IMG/VR virus record: IMGVR_UViG_3300032288_003949
Location: 16,926 to 80,925 of that record
Origin: a virus
Length of the DNA: 64,000 nucleotides
Direction: 5' to 3' (one strand)
The notes beneath the pieces are model-generated. The model saw only the letters and a list, made by a program, of their open reading frames with translations. It searched no databases and had not been told where the DNA came from. Shown in pieces: positions 16,601-23,776 of the stretch (the first letter of the stretch is position 1; each line of letters opens with the position of its first letter). Both the position numbers and the translations under genes were made by a program.

Positions 16601-19600
16601 TGGTAGGTGGCGGGCGACCGCATCGCGTCGCCGAGTTCTGCCCTTGCCCGCTCGGTCTGAAGTTCCCGATCTGTCGGTCTTCCGATGCCCGTTGGTAGTT
16701 CGCCGGTTCTCCATCCCCACCTTGGGCTGGTGCGCCGCAGGGTTTCGGCCACGCGGGGGTATCGTTCTACGAGAAGCTCTGGGAGAAGCACATGAACAGC
16801 GAAGTCGACGCGCCTGCTCAGGCCGCAGGGAGAGACTCCGCGCCCGCCGACAACCAGTCTGCTGATCGGGGCGTGTTCAGCGTCGTCGGCGTGGCTTGTG
16901 AGCTTATCCATGTCGATGTCATAGGGGTCTATGCCAATTCCGTTGAGTGCGCCTCTCAGGAAGTTTTCTACCGGCCCTTGTCCGTCCTTGAGCGCGTCCA
17001 GCGACATGCCGCTTGCCACTTCACTCAGCATGGCTTCGTCGCTTCGCAGCCTTGGGCCAACGGGCGATGCCATCGCACCCTCTGGGCTCTCGTAGAAGTT
17101 CTGCAGCGGCTGTGCTGCTACCGCCTGTGCCATGCTCTTGCCGAAGCCGCGATTCGCTTTTTCGACCAGCTCCATCCGTTTGTCAAGGGCGTTCTGACGC
17201 ATCTTCTTGGCAGCAGCGATCAGTTCTTGTGGCCAGCCGAGTTTCCCAGCGGCTTCGTCGATGTCCGGCAGGTCTTTTTCCAGTGTCCCGCTGAAGGCGC
17301 TTCCGAAGGTCGTTTCATCGAAGCGGTATGCCATGTGCTGCCCTAGCTGGGCGAAAAGGTCACCTTCATAGGCCCGCTTTGGTTCGATGACGGCTGGGCT
17401 GGCCATGCCTGTTGCTACCAGCGCCGTTTCAGTGTCTTTCGTGTCCGGCTTGCCGAAGTAGTCGTCCATTGACTCCGAGAGCACATCGATGGCGCGTTGA
17501 AGCGCCTCTCGCATGTTCAGGGTTTCGTCTCCTGCTGGACCTTCGCCAGCCTTAGCGCGTATTTCCTGCAGCTTGGACAGGGTCTGCTCCATGTCTTCAC
17601 GACTCGCGTTCTTAATGGCTTTGAGGGGCCCGACGCCGCCGCCGTAATAGTTGTTCCAGGCATGGGATGCGAACCCGTCAAATTCCGTGTTGTTGGGATC
17701 GTCCTGTTGTAACACCGCTGCGATGACTGCAGTGGGCCTCATGAGTCCTTCGGAGTCGTAAAGGGTGTCTTCGTCTGGATCTGCTGGCACGAAATCTTGG
17801 TCAAGCGATGATGCCAGCGTGTCTTGTTCCAGGGTCAGCTGTTCGTCCGACACCTTTTGCTCAGGCTTGTAGCCGCCGTCTTCTAGGGCTTCTCGGACCT
17901 TTGCTCGCAGCCATGTCTCTGCGTTGTCTTCATACTTAACTCCGTCCTTGGTCGGGATCGGACCTTCATCGCCTGTAGCCAGCAAGATGTCGATGCGCCG
18001 ATATCCTTCTAGCGAGCCGCCGTCCATAATGAACTCGGCTTCATCCTCGTATTCGTTGACGACTGGATCTGCAAGCGAGTAGTCTCCCGTTGCCGATGCC
18101 CGCGCTTCCATCTCGGTGCGTATCCAGCGACGCTCAGCGGTATTGTAAGCGCCATCTAGATCAGCGTTAGTGTCGTGGAGTATTTCTTCGACTGCTCCCA
18201 TCCCATCGGCTTGGAACATTTGCACGAGAGCATCCGCGATCTCCTTGGCGCGGCTGGAGCCAGACTGAGCAGACAATATCCAATCCTCTCGTTCTGGGCC
18301 CTCTGGCGGGACTTCGATACCGAGTCGTTCCGCCAAGTAAACAATCTCAAAGTCATCAAGATCCGGAAGAGAAACATCGTATCCCTTGGGCGAGGTGATG
18401 AATTCCCGAATGATTTCTGCCTGATTTTCATTCCCTATCTTGGATCGCATTTCTTCGTAGCCAGCTTCCCTCGCCATCTCTGCCTGTTCAAGCAGATCCT
18501 TTATCTCAACGCCCTTGCCGCCCGTGATCTCGTAGAGGCTGATTATCGCCTTGTCTCCAGGGTCCAGGCCGTCCACCGCTCCAGCCACGCTAGTTTTTCT
18601 TATTCCCGTGCCATCGCGTTTTCTTACTTCGGGGCCGCTGCGGGCAAACTCAAGGGCTGTTTCAAGGCGCTCGCTCCAGCCACGGATTCGGTTGCCCTTG
18701 GGTTCATCGTGCTGGACGGCTTGGCCTCGCCAAAGCAGCCCTTCTTCTGTCTTGTAGGTATCGATCTTCCCGTTATTGACTTCCCAGAGCAGGGCATTGA
18801 CTTCTTCTTCGCTTGAGTTCTTAAGCGCCATGTCTGGGTTTTCCTGCCATCTCTGGACTATCGCTGCCGCCCGTCGAAGGTGCTCTGGGTCATCTCTGCT
18901 CCCTTCGTAGGATGCAGGCGATGCCATTGCCTTGAATTCGTCCAAGGCTGCGTCCGAGGCGAGCTGCCTTGCCAAGCTCTTTCGATCCTTTGGATCGCCG
19001 TCCATTGGGCTTGCCATGCTGCGCGGCCCAACGCGCTGTTCTATGCCTGCGCTTTCAGCATTAGCCAGCCTGTTCGGTGTGGCATACCGCTTACGAGTTC
19101 CATCTGGGCGCTCAATCAGGGCGCTGCCCTTGTCGCCCCTGAACACGACGGATCCGTCGGCGAGTTCCAGCTCATTTCCAGGCTGCAGGGCTTGAACCTT
19201 CCGGATCAGGGCTCGCTTGGGGTCTGAGTAGCGCCTTGGGTCGTATCCGAGCGGCCCAGATACCTTTTTCGGCGTAACGCGGTCTTCGCCGCCTAGGATT
19301 TTCTCAGTTGTTGTCTTTGGGGCCTTGCGGCTGCGGGTATCGGCCTTTGCCCGCCTGATGTCTGTTACCGCAGAGTCCTGCCAGCGCTTGACTTGGCCCG
19401 TTTGCATGCGAACATCGGCGCTGAAGCCGTTATTGTCGACCGCCACGACCTTTTCCAGAGTGCCGACTTGGATGTCGCCGTTCTTGGCCTTTATCCGCAC
19501 CTTGTCGCCTTCGCGGAGCCTGCCGGTGACCTTCTTGCCCCGCAGCGTCTTCTTTCGGGCGCTTCCGACCTTCTTAACATCTGCCATGTTCGGGTATCGG

Positions 19601-21597
19601 ATGCTGCGGTCTACGACATTTCCGTTCGCGTCCTTTATCGGCGCTTCGACTGCGATCTGGACTTCTCCCGCTTCGTCATAGCCCACATCGATGACCTTGC
19701 CTGAGAAGGGTTCGGTTCTGCCCCCGACTCTGACTGCATCGCCCTTGCTCCATTCCATCTCTGGAAGCTCAATCTCAGGTGTGATCACCGCAGCGCCAGG
19801 ACCACCTGGGTTTACCATGAAGTCAGTTTCCATTTCCCCCTTTGGGCCGCTGCCAAGCTGCTGCAGCATGCCGCGCACAATGTCTTGGGCTCTCGTTTGG
19901 CTTATGCCTTCGGCTTTGGCGACATATTTCGCAAGCTCAGCGATTCGATCTTCAGTTTTCGTGTAGGACATTGAGAGCCTTTCAAGCAGCTCTTTCCGAT
20001 CCTCCACAGGCACTTGACCTGTTTCCAGCACTCGCAGGAGTGCGGCTCTCTGCGGCCTGTATGTGCCTTGAATCCACTGATCGTCTGGGTTCGCGGCTAC
20101 ATGCCGCAGCAGGTCATAGTCGCCGTCAAGGGCTGCCTGCTCAATCGTGACCATGTGCGCGATTTCTTCTGTGAGCGCCTCTTCTAGTGCGAACGCAGTC
20201 CTATTAGTGGGATCGTTGTATTCCGCCATGCTGATTGAGCTCACAGCGTGGGTCATTTCGTGGTTAATCGTTCGCAGCGCGTTGTAGTAGTCCGACAGTT
20301 CGTTCGGTGTCGGTTCCTGTCCGGCTGCCCGCAGGTCACGCACTCGTTCGATGCTGGCTTGCTCCCATTCCCCGATGAAGATGAGCGACGCGCCGTCTTC
20401 GCCTAGGTGTTCGCCACCAACACTTGGCAGGTTTGGTTTCTTCTTGTCCCTTTTCTTCGTTCCCCACACGACTGGCGTAATTTCGCCGCCATACTGCTTC
20501 GCAAGCTCAGTCAGTCTGCTTTGAGCGCGTTCCACGGCGGCTGGTGCGCCCCCGTATTGTGCGGCGGCTGTTGCCATCTTCGCGAGCGGCCCCTTTCCAG
20601 CAGGACTTTTCATCCCATCCTCTAGGTCGGGTGCTGTGATCGTTCTCTGGTTGCCGCGTCCCACCACATTCGGTGCGTCTGCACCCATGAGCCGTCGCAG
20701 GATCTCGGCGAGGCTGACGCGGGGGGCGAAGCCACCACGCTTAGGCATGAACCTTCCGCCCCAAATCGTTCCCTTCGGGTAGCGTCGGTTCCATTGGAGT
20801 TCCATAAGATCTGTCTCGTCGTAGACCTTGGCTTCTGTCAGGTTGTATCTCGCTCGGATCTCTTGAGCACGGGCTTCGGCATCGGTTGTGTCTGGCAGGG
20901 CGGCACCCATGTATCCCATACCGATGGCTTCGTCCCTCGTGAGCAGGTCACATCTGCATCCCGTATGCACGGGCGGATGTGTCACATCCAGAACGCTCCA
21001 CGGCCACCATCCGACGGCTGCCATCGCTACGCAGTCCGGCGTGTGCTCCTTGACATTCGGGCTCATGATCCAGTAGGCCCCATCTGGGCTGAGTTCGCGG
21101 ACCAGTTCCCTGCGGAGCGTGGCTTGGACGCGGGCAGCCACAGCGTCGTCGTGCTGTGCCATGTATCGTTCTTCACGGTCGAAGACTGCATCTACGGCAG
21201 CGAGCGGTAGTGGCTTCTGCAGGGCTTCGGGGATGTCGCGCAGGAGTCGCTCGCGCATCTTGTCGATGAAGGCCGCTTCCCTATCGGCTTCTTTCGCTGC
21301 TTCTTCAGCAATCCGCTGATCTGTGACTTCTTCTTCGGTGAACTCTGGTCTTACCACCTGTTCGATCCATCCCGTGCCGCGCCGGAATGCGACAACGGCA
21401 GCCATCAGCGCAGCTATGAGCGATGCGGTTCTGGCCGACTCAGCGCCCGCTTGCGCCAACTGAGCTTCGCCGGTTGTCTGACCCTTGTCCTTGCGGTTTG
21501 CCAGATTTCCGGCGGCTGCTGCCGCGAGTATGGCTTCTGTGTCGTCCTTGGCGCGGTCAATGGCCTTGCGGCTTCTCTTACTTGCGGACGATGGCAT
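13618..21597 (-). CDS. MuF-type head polyprotein with zincin, two ADP-ribosyltransferase-like and two kinase-like domains
   Basis: A 2659-residue protein. Visible domains in order: MuF head-morphogenesis end, HTPDC (~185) ... HPPVHTGCRC (~213); zincin metalloprotease-like domain with NHEMTHAV (~446) and EEALTEE; SH3/KOW-like barrels (GDAVRVGGR, GDKVRIKAKNGD); ART-like domain 1 with LLWRGQ (~957), IRGWSERLETALEFA (~973) and EIIREFITSP (~1066); ART-like domain 2 with VLFRGQ (~1715), YRGWSADPGQ (~1735) and MEKEIILSP (ExE, ~1794); PI3/4-kinase/HipA-like kinase with GNTDRHMGN (~2091) and AIDHDLSFG (~2116); second HipA-like kinase with WLVKAYRG, NWDVIGLTQDN (~2364) and VRLDQGG (~2384); an ART-like end fragment with LLMGRNTKL. 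M-[AKR]-S-P motifs at ~329, 861, 891, 1398, 1509, 1659, 1853, 1872, 2210, 2216 and 2220 fall at domain borders. MuF proteins are minor head components and often carry toxins; I infer packaged effectors released by proteolysis. Portal lies ~2.5 kb upstream. Confidence 0.8.
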   Translation of the reverse strand: MPSSASKRSRKAIDRAKDDTEAILAAAAAGNLANRKDKGQTTGEAQLAQAGAESARTASLIAALMAAVVAFRRGTGWIEQVVRPEFTEEEVTDQRIAEEAAKEADREAAFIDKMRERLLRDIPEALQKPLPLAAVDAVFDREERYMAQHDDAVAARVQATLRRELVRELSPDGAYWIMSPNVKEHTPDCVAMAAVGWWPWSVLDVTHPPVHTGCRCDLLTRDEAIGMGYMGAALPDTTDAEARAQEIRARYNLTEAKVYDETDLMELQWNRRYPKGTIWGGRFMPKRGGFAPRVSLAEILRRLMGADAPNVVGRGNQRTITAPDLEDGMKSPAGKGPLAKMATAAAQYGGAPAAVERAQSRLTELAKQYGGEITPVVWGTKKRDKKKPNLPSVGGEHLGEDGASLIFIGEWEQASIERVRDLRAAGQEPTPNELSDYYNALRTINHEMTHAVSSISMAEYNDPTNRTAFALEEALTEEIAHMVTIEQAALDGDYDLLRHVAANPDDQWIQGTYRPQRAALLRVLETGQVPVEDRKELLERLSMSYTKTEDRIAELAKYVAKAEGISQTRAQDIVRGMLQQLGSGPKGEMETDFMVNPGGPGAAVITPEIELPEMEWSKGDAVRVGGRTEPFSGKVIDVGYDEAGEVQIAVEAPIKDANGNVVDRSIRYPNMADVKKVGSARKKTLRGKKVTGRLREGDKVRIKAKNGDIQVGTLEKVVAVDNNGFSADVRMQTGQVKRWQDSAVTDIRRAKADTRSRKAPKTTTEKILGGEDRVTPKKVSGPLGYDPRRYSDPKRALIRKVQALQPGNELELADGSVVFRGDKGSALIERPDGTRKRYATPNRLANAESAGIEQRVGPRSMASPMDGDPKDRKSLARQLASDAALDEFKAMASPASYEGSRDDPEHLRRAAAIVQRWQENPDMALKNSSEEEVNALLWEVNNGKIDTYKTEEGLLWRGQAVQHDEPKGNRIRGWSERLETALEFARSGPEVRKRDGTGIRKTSVAGAVDGLDPGDKAIISLYEITGGKGVEIKDLLEQAEMAREAGYEEMRSKIGNENQAEIIREFITSPKGYDVSLPDLDDFEIVYLAERLGIEVPPEGPEREDWILSAQSGSSRAKEIADALVQMFQADGMGAVEEILHDTNADLDGAYNTAERRWIRTEMEARASATGDYSLADPVVNEYEDEAEFIMDGGSLEGYRRIDILLATGDEGPIPTKDGVKYEDNAETWLRAKVREALEDGGYKPEQKVSDEQLTLEQDTLASSLDQDFVPADPDEDTLYDSEGLMRPTAVIAAVLQQDDPNNTEFDGFASHAWNNYYGGGVGPLKAIKNASREDMEQTLSKLQEIRAKAGEGPAGDETLNMREALQRAIDVLSESMDDYFGKPDTKDTETALVATGMASPAVIEPKRAYEGDLFAQLGQHMAYRFDETTFGSAFSGTLEKDLPDIDEAAGKLGWPQELIAAAKKMRQNALDKRMELVEKANRGFGKSMAQAVAAQPLQNFYESPEGAMASPVGPRLRSDEAMLSEVASGMSLDALKDGQGPVENFLRGALNGIGIDPYDIDMDKLTSHADDAEHAPISRLVVGGRGVSPCGLSRRVDFAVHVLLPELLVERYPRVAETLRRTSPRWGWRTGELPTGIGRPTDRELQTERARAELGDAMRSPATYQPAQKHDELVDTGIQAWVGSAKAKPEYQDALDALAWEIENNGESFDGQVLFRGQSRFLPAPSESGYRGWSADPGQGLHFGTHGYSDGSATVTVYVTQNGKGIDVAKRVEAMDKEKSPMNPTTRSIALMEKEIILSPDSIDEQRIVIEVSAEERGKPGYRDRMIRKIQEEAGVMDDVLAADKARFEQAMASPVYRRERTKFKQAVESMKSPNQTPKMNISEQELTDRVVDIAVQYQSGSFYDVASVTAAKVGDTDVLVRPFYNNRDWGSPNAKITVDGHDEAPNLAAEKVADILGVPVASVATRLVGNEESLAALKKVDEGNQQRLADNPTNPRTRNVVVDVGGERGYLQEIDWDNNLATFRSLEGQQEREISLDQVRIPELIQQELKVNGERLPTVAGSGVLDLQEDETRNSPAFQNLAILDDIIGNTDRHMGNLLVHKQYETIPNTVFYAIDHDLSFGSGERYEKIRERELGYTDGTGATLVQSLPATLSDSQREAVTRIATDTDFHDELKNIIPVDSPSREVWNQRVDEMVQRAQRLLGTGSMASPVEMASPMASPNIFNLLKGNKGKEDDLGRSMLEAPPEPVEGIPEYTDVELQDIKGAGGSNDARIAEDPDGNKWLVKAYRGDSDRVATELLANAIYRDLGVTVSNAGVGISRHPTYGDQIAVTYPLVDGEQRRWSEPNADLAEGFVADALLANWDVIGLTQDNILWNGDQPVRLDQGGTLEFRAQGERKSFGSVPTELWTMQSGRGQANGRMEITEAGMQAGAKDAALRLTPERIDELVDAAPFKDEAMRERIRTSLKERVAWLERFSRGEEGIPEPLQGDEITDYFEQREFPSLPEEDLAMEAYLGDDRTAIDDHLRSGAPKEEATEEIADTIATLDELFRSPMSKTDEDMTAWAVLPEPLENPEDLEGEWMADKSYLPLQTDFAPTPGVVAVKVQIPAGSSVVMPAAEGLDAPDGALLMGRNTKLQIQAVLQENGAVILQAVSVPR

Positions 21598-21652
21598 CTC
21601 TGCCTATGGTAATGCCGAATACAGCGGCTCCCTTGAACCTGTCTGCCGGTGC

Positions 21653-21661
21653 TGCTACTAT
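21653..21661 (+). promoter_or_regulatory. Extended -10 promoter of the 21.7-kb island
   Basis: TGCTACTAT followed by GTGTCGCACAGTAATCG and AAGGAGGAAATC before the ATG at 21692 matches the recurring promoter-leader unit. It sits just upstream of the divergent MuF polyprotein start. Confidence 0.65.
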
Positions 21662-21691
21662 GTGTCGCACAGTAATCGTAAGGAGGAAATC

Positions 21692-21841
21692 ATGGGACCA
21701 GATTGGTATTTCGATGCGTCTGAGAGGGCAGTGGAGAACCACGACCCCGACAACTACGACGGGCGCGAGTGGGAAGAGCTGACGGACGAGGAGAAGGACG
21801 AGGCCACGATGGACCGAATCACGGATCTCGCCGATGCCTGA
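21692..21841 (+). CDS. Small acidic protein
   Basis: A 49-residue acidic protein (MGPDWYFDASERAVENHDPD ... DRITDLADA) with a strong AAGGAGGAAATC site. About a third of residues are Asp or Glu. It opens the plus-strand island and overlaps the next gene by 8 bases. A longer in-frame extension to 21485 lies over the MuF gene and is not supported. Function unknown; DNA mimicry is possible but not testable here. Confidence 0.65.
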   Translation: MGPDWYFDASERAVENHDPDNYDGREWEELTDEEKDEATMDRITDLADA

Positions 21842-22019
21842 TCACACCTTGCTCGTCAAGCTCGGCCCAGATTCCTACGGCGTGTATGCCGTAGGGCATC
21901 CCTTTGCTCAGGGGCCTTATGGCACTCCGCTGCTGTTTCGCGGCACCTTTCTTGAGTGCCAAACCTTCCAGCGCACCTACCGCAAGCCGGAAGATCCCAG
22001 CGAGCAGGCGGCTGCCTGA
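21834..22019 (+). CDS. Small hypothetical protein
   Basis: A 61-residue protein (MPDHTLLVKLGPDSYGVYAV ...) that is beta-rich at the start and has a Pro/Glu/Ala tail. Its ATG overlaps the previous gene and its TGA overlaps the next ATG (TGATG). No family recognised. Confidence 0.65.
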   Translation: MPDHTLLVKLGPDSYGVYAVGHPFAQGPYGTPLLFRGTFLECQTFQRTYRKPEDPSEQAAA

Positions 22020-22222
22020 TGGGTGATCTGCTAATCGTCGCGTTTCTGTTCGTGCTGGGTGCTGCCATCGGGTATGTAACCATCGGCGCTGCGCTGTTCG
22101 TGGTGGCCCTGCCGACCCTTCTGTTCGCCGACGCTGGCGATGTGTGGTATTGGACTTCCAACATCGGCGGCGTGTGTGGCGCGTTGGTCGCGGTCGCCTT
22201 CACTTGGGACATGTGGTGGTAA
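22019..22222 (+). CDS. Small membrane protein with two transmembrane segments
   Basis: A 67-residue hydrophobic protein. Two long apolar stretches are visible: LLIVAFLFVLGAAIGYVTI running into ALFVVALPTLLF, and GGVCGALVAVAFTW near the end. It is an inner-membrane protein of unknown role. It is translationally coupled at both ends (TGATG and TAATG overlaps). Confidence 0.7.
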   Translation: MGDLLIVAFLFVLGAAIGYVTIGAALFVVALPTLLFADAGDVWYWTSNIGGVCGALVAVAFTWDMWW

Positions 22223-22482
22223 TGGCCAATCCCGTGACATTCGCTCATCCGACCTTCCGCAACCTGCGGCCCGATTCGGATCCGCCCGCTCAGGTGGCCG
22301 AATGCTCCTGCCTGCGCGATGAGATGCTCGCGGATCCTTGGATCGACCGTGTCACGACGCAGCTTCCCAAGCGGGGCGGGGCTGCTGTTGTGGTGGGCTG
22401 GCAGAAGGAGGGTTCGCGGAATGTTCCTGTGTCTGGCCCGTATTTCGTCACCGAAGACGGTCAGCGTCAGGTGGTCAAATAG
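22222..22482 (+). CDS. Small hypothetical protein with Cys pair
   Basis: An 86-residue protein from ATG 22222 (MANPVTFAHPTFRNLRPDSD). A CSC motif (VAECSCLRDEM) sits in the middle; the C-terminus is beta-rich (GAAVVVGWQKEG, VSGPYFVTEDGQRQVV). The start is coupled to the previous stop. Function unknown. Confidence 0.65.
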   Translation: MANPVTFAHPTFRNLRPDSDPPAQVAECSCLRDEMLADPWIDRVTTQLPKRGGAAVVVGWQKEGSRNVPVSGPYFVTEDGQRQVVK

Positions 22483-22497
22483 TCCGATGTGTGCTGC

Positions 22498-22506
22498 TGT
22501 TACGCT
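22498..22506 (+). promoter_or_regulatory. Extended -10 promoter before the 26-residue membrane peptide
   Basis: TGTTACGCT (TGn plus TACGCT) is followed by a short leader and GAAGGAGGAAAC before the ATG at 22529. Confidence 0.5.
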
Positions 22507-22528
22507 TCGGCGATGCGAAGGAGGAAAC

Positions 22529-22609
22529 ATGGTAATTGTTGATTCACTCATTGTCGTGGGGCTGCTCGCTGCGTATGCCCTATTTCTCGTTGGAATGGGA
22601 GGTCGCTGA
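22529..22609 (+). CDS. 26-residue single-span membrane micropeptide
   Basis: A 26-residue peptide starting MVIVDSLIVVGLLAAYALF and ending VGMGGR. It is almost entirely one hydrophobic helix and has a perfect AAGGAGGAAAC site and a promoter of its own. Its TGA overlaps the next ATG (TGATG). A second peptide of the same length and type is encoded at 23696. Function unknown; membrane-modulating micropeptide or holin/antiholin-like roles are possible. Confidence 0.7.
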   Translation: MVIVDSLIVVGLLAAYALFLVGMGGR

Positions 22610-22902
22610 TGAATGCTGTCACGGATCTGGCTTGGGCGAGTGATGTTGAAGGCCCGTTCGTCGTGTTGTTGAAGAACGGGAAGCAGCAGGTGATTGAGTC
22701 CATCGATGGCGGAGGCATGATGCTCGGCGATGAGCCAGATGCTTCTTACGAGGTTCATGCAACCGATGCCGACGGCGATCCGATCACGATCCTGCAAGCC
22801 ATGATTGCGGCTGTGATCCAGCAGTCGTCGGGCGAGCAGGTGGAGTTTGGGAATCCGCTAATGGCCACTCATGTTGGTCATCCGCGAGGGACTCGTGGAT
22901 AG
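22609..22902 (+). CDS. Hypothetical protein
   Basis: A 97-residue protein (MNAVTDLAWASDVEGPFVVL) with strands FVVLLKNGKQQVIESIDGGG and a helix DPITILQAMIAAVIQQ. Start coupled to the micropeptide stop. No family recognised. Confidence 0.65.
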   Translation: MNAVTDLAWASDVEGPFVVLLKNGKQQVIESIDGGGMMLGDEPDASYEVHATDADGDPITILQAMIAAVIQQSSGEQVEFGNPLMATHVGHPRGTRG

Positions 22903-23158
22903 CATCCGCCGAAAGCTCTCTGCGGATTCGCGGCGGATCCTTCGTCGGTTCAGCGCGGATCCGTTGGAGCGGAATCTGCGCACCCAGGACGAGCTTTCCG
23001 ATGCTGTCGCTCTGTCTGCATTCTGGCCTGCGCTCAACACCCTGATGAGTCTCAATCTCGTCCAGTCTGTCAAGAATGGGTATGCGCTCACCACCAAGGG
23101 CTACGAGGCTTTGGAGGACTTGTCGCGGGAGCGCACCGACCTGCCTTGGGGTCGCTAA
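22895..23158 (+). CDS. Winged-helix-like small protein
   Basis: An 87-residue protein from GTG 22895, which has GAGGGA upstream; an ATG at 22871 is the alternative start. RTQDELSDAVALSAFWPAL, LMSLNLVQSVKNGYALTTKG and YEALEDLSRE read as a winged-helix fold (recognition helix, then wing strands). Probably a DNA-binding regulator; the target is unknown. A terminator-like hairpin follows directly. Confidence 0.6.
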   Translation: MDSIRRKLSADSRRILRRFSADPLERNLRTQDELSDAVALSAFWPALNTLMSLNLVQSVKNGYALTTKGYEALEDLSRERTDLPWGR

Positions 23159-23188
23159 GAGAGAAGCCGCCATTCGGCGACTCTCCCT
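23159..23188 (+). terminator. Terminator-like hairpin
   Basis: GAGAG...GCCG and CGGC...CTCTC form a hairpin with a small internal loop just after the stop at 23158, followed by CCTGTTCT. The tract of T is weak, so this is a modest candidate. It lies between converging genes. Confidence 0.4.
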
Positions 23189-23209
23189 GTTCTAGGTCGA
23201 CCCTTCGCT

Positions 23210-23581
23210 TTAGTCGGCCTGAAACATCTTCTTGAGGACGGACACCGAAGCCTTTTCGGTTTCGGCTTCCTGCATGTCCTCGTTCGGCTCCTCGGGCTTG
23301 GGCGGAGCTGCTACGCCGCCTGTCGCCACCTGACCCTTCTGGTCACGGTCGATCAGACCGTAGGTGCCAGGACAGGTGCGAATGAACACCTCTCCGTTCT
23401 TCGCAGCCACGCTGAGCTGCGCCTGCATTGTGGCTGCCGGAGTCTTTCCGGTTGCCTTGATGATCCCCCTGCTGAGGGCTGCTGCTGTGATGTCGGAGGC
23501 CCGCATCGGCCCGCCATTCTCGGCGAGTATCCGCTCGGCTGCCTTCTTCATCGTCATTGGCTTTTCGATTGTCGCTTCCAT
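23210..23581 (-). CDS. HARE-HTH domain protein
   Basis: A 123-residue protein with a HARE-HTH (HB1/ASXL) winged helix: MKKAAERILAENGGPMRASD, ITAAALSRGII, ATMQAQLSVAAKNGEVFIR and CPGTYGLIDR are the expected helix-helix-helix-strand layout. The tail is Pro/Glu-rich. HARE-HTH domains occur in chromatin, restriction and polymerase-associated proteins and are proposed to sense modified DNA. A second HARE-HTH protein is encoded at 48790. It is a single gene with its own promoter region facing the plus-strand unit at 23654. Confidence 0.75.
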   Translation of the reverse strand: MEATIEKPMTMKKAAERILAENGGPMRASDITAAALSRGIIKATGKTPAATMQAQLSVAAKNGEVFIRTCPGTYGLIDRDQKGQVATGGVAAPPKPEEPNEDMQEAETEKASVSVLKKMFQAD

Positions 23582-23653
23582 GACACCCCCTTTCGGTCAC
23601 GACTGTCGCTACACCGTTGCACACCCATGCTCCCAATGTCAAGCGGCTCTATC

Positions 23654-23670
23654 TGCTATGCTTCGTAGCG
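23654..23670 (+). promoter_or_regulatory. Extended -10 promoter before the second micropeptide
   Basis: TGCTATGCT followed by TCGTAGCGCAAG, then CTGACCAAGGAGAAACT before the ATG at 23696. The GTAGCGCAA block is the conserved start region of the recurring unit. Confidence 0.7.
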
Positions 23671-23695
23671 CAAGCAATCTGACCAAGGAGAAACT

Positions 23696-23776
23696 ATGGG
23701 TGGCGTAATCGAAGCTGTTCTGATGGTGATTGGGGTTCTGCTCGGCCTGCTTTGGGCGGTTTGGAGCCGAGCATGA
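23696..23776 (+). CDS. 26-residue single-span membrane micropeptide (second copy type)
   Basis: A 26-residue peptide: MGGVIEAVLMVIGVLLGLLW followed by AVWSRA. It is a single hydrophobic helix with a basic end and has an AAGGAGAAACT site and promoter. It is the same length and architecture as the peptide at 22529 but has no clear sequence identity. Its TGA overlaps the next ATG (ATGAG). Function unknown. Confidence 0.7.
   Translation: MGGVIEAVLMVIGVLLGLLWAVWSRA

Noticed and set aside
21856-22797. A 313-residue minus-strand frame
   Set aside because: It is antisense to five coupled plus-strand genes with ribosome sites and promoter units.
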